From the NCBI RefSeq assembly GCF_005503555.1, contig NZ_SCNG01000005.1, positions 62,001 to 126,000 on the forward strand: a stretch of 64,000 bases of DNA, written 5' to 3'. How positions within the stretch are numbered: position 1 is the first letter of the stretch; the number at the start of each line of letters is the position of its first letter. The notes beneath the pieces are model-generated. The model was given only the letters and a program-made list of their open reading frames with translations, made no database searches and was not told where the DNA came from. This document shows positions 63,727 to 64,000 of this stretch, in pieces. The stretch is from Rudaea sp. 3F27F6 (lineage in GTDB: Bacteria > Pseudomonadota > Gammaproteobacteria > Xanthomonadales > Rhodanobacteraceae). Position numbers and translations under genes: made by a program.

Positions 63727-64000
63727 ATGACCGATTGTTCGCACGTCGTCCCCGCCGCCCGCACCCCGGCGCTGCGTTTCTCCCTGCTCGCGGCCGCCGT
63801 GCTGACTTGCGCCGCGGCGGCAAATGCGGCCGAAGCGCCGAAGCCGGCCGCCGCGCGCGGCCCGATCGCGCAGTACTGGATGGACCTGGCCACCTACAAC
63901 CTCATGGGCATGGACGAGATGCCGCAGATGGACGGCATTGCCGGGCGCATGATGGGCAATATGATGGGCACGCGTGCCGCCCAGGGTCGCGACGGCCGCC
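63727..64000 (+). CDS. Exported Met-rich protein, start only (runs off window)
   Basis: ATG 63727 is preceded by AAAGGAAA. The first 91 codons give a signal peptide (RFSLLAAAVLTCAAAANAAEA) and then a Met- and Gly-rich segment (YNLMGMDEMPQMDG, GRMMGNMMGT). The frame is open to the end of the window. I do not recognise the family; Met-rich exported segments can bind copper(I), but this is only a possibility. Confidence 0.7.
   Translation, partial: MTDCSHVVPAARTPALRFSLLAAAVLTCAAAANAAEAPKPAAARGPIAQYWMDLATYNLMGMDEMPQMDGIAGRMMGNMMGTRAAQGRDGR

Overview
The window reads as chromosome of a high-GC gammaproteobacterium of the Xanthomonadales/Lysobacterales, possibly Rhodanobacteraceae. The reasons are four large TonB-dependent receptors beside secreted glycosidases with no SusD partner, tightly overlapping operons, and the hydrolase and kinase families on the flanks. 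This placement is an inference. I saw no rRNA, tRNA, CRISPR array, transposase or prophage gene.

About 48 kb (1.5-48.8 kb) is a glycan-utilisation region centred on fucosylated, mannose-rich glycans. At 1.5-6.3 kb, five overlapping or closely spaced genes encode a complete non-phosphorylating L-fucose pathway: dehydrogenase, lactonase, dehydratase, 2-keto-3-deoxy-L-fuconate dehydrogenase and C-C hydrolase. Its predicted products are pyruvate and L-lactate, and an FMN L-lactate dehydrogenase lies at 17.3 kb. At 6.7-20.9 kb are two TonB receptors, a GH29 alpha-L-fucosidase, a beta-helix (GH141-like) protein fused to a PDZ domain, and a divergent GH29-like enzyme with two C-terminal carbohydrate-binding-like modules. 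At 21-23.6 kb are a sugar mutarotase, the fucose permease FucP and a divergently transcribed IclR-family regulator. A GT-C membrane glycosyltransferase at 24-26 kb seems unrelated.

From 26 to 45.7 kb the minus strand carries the mannose part: GH47, GH2 beta-mannosidase, GH20 hexosaminidase, a TonB receptor, an AGE-family mannose isomerase/epimerase, a fructokinase-type PfkB kinase, a LacI regulator, GH92 alpha-mannosidase, another TonB receptor and CutC. Two more GH29 fucosidases, one with a Tat signal, follow at 46-48.8 kb. Together these could trim an N-glycan to monosaccharides, import the fragments through the receptors, and route mannose to fructose 6-phosphate and fucose to pyruvate and lactate.

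Two recurring upstream motifs suggest how this is controlled. An imperfect palindrome close to TTTCATATACGCAA occurs upstream of the fucose operon, three TonB receptors, the GH29-like gene, the fucP/iclR intergenic region and the second fucosidase operon. I propose it as the IclR operator. TTAGATCGATCTAA-type palindromes occur upstream of the two mannose-side receptors, and I propose them as the LacI operator. The receptor starting at 35565 carries both.

The left edge holds the 3' part of an unusual protein: 11-residue Cys and Trp repeats followed by a metzincin-like zinc site. The right flank (48.8-64 kb) is mostly ordinary: NTF2-like protein, RluF-type pseudouridine synthase, hypothetical exported protein, serine beta-lactamase-like lipoprotein, a metal amidohydrolase divergent from a class III aminotransferase with a TetR regulator and an 11-codon upstream leader ORF, DbpA helicase, DUF885 peptidase, SDR, Ser/Thr kinase and the start of an exported Met-rich protein.
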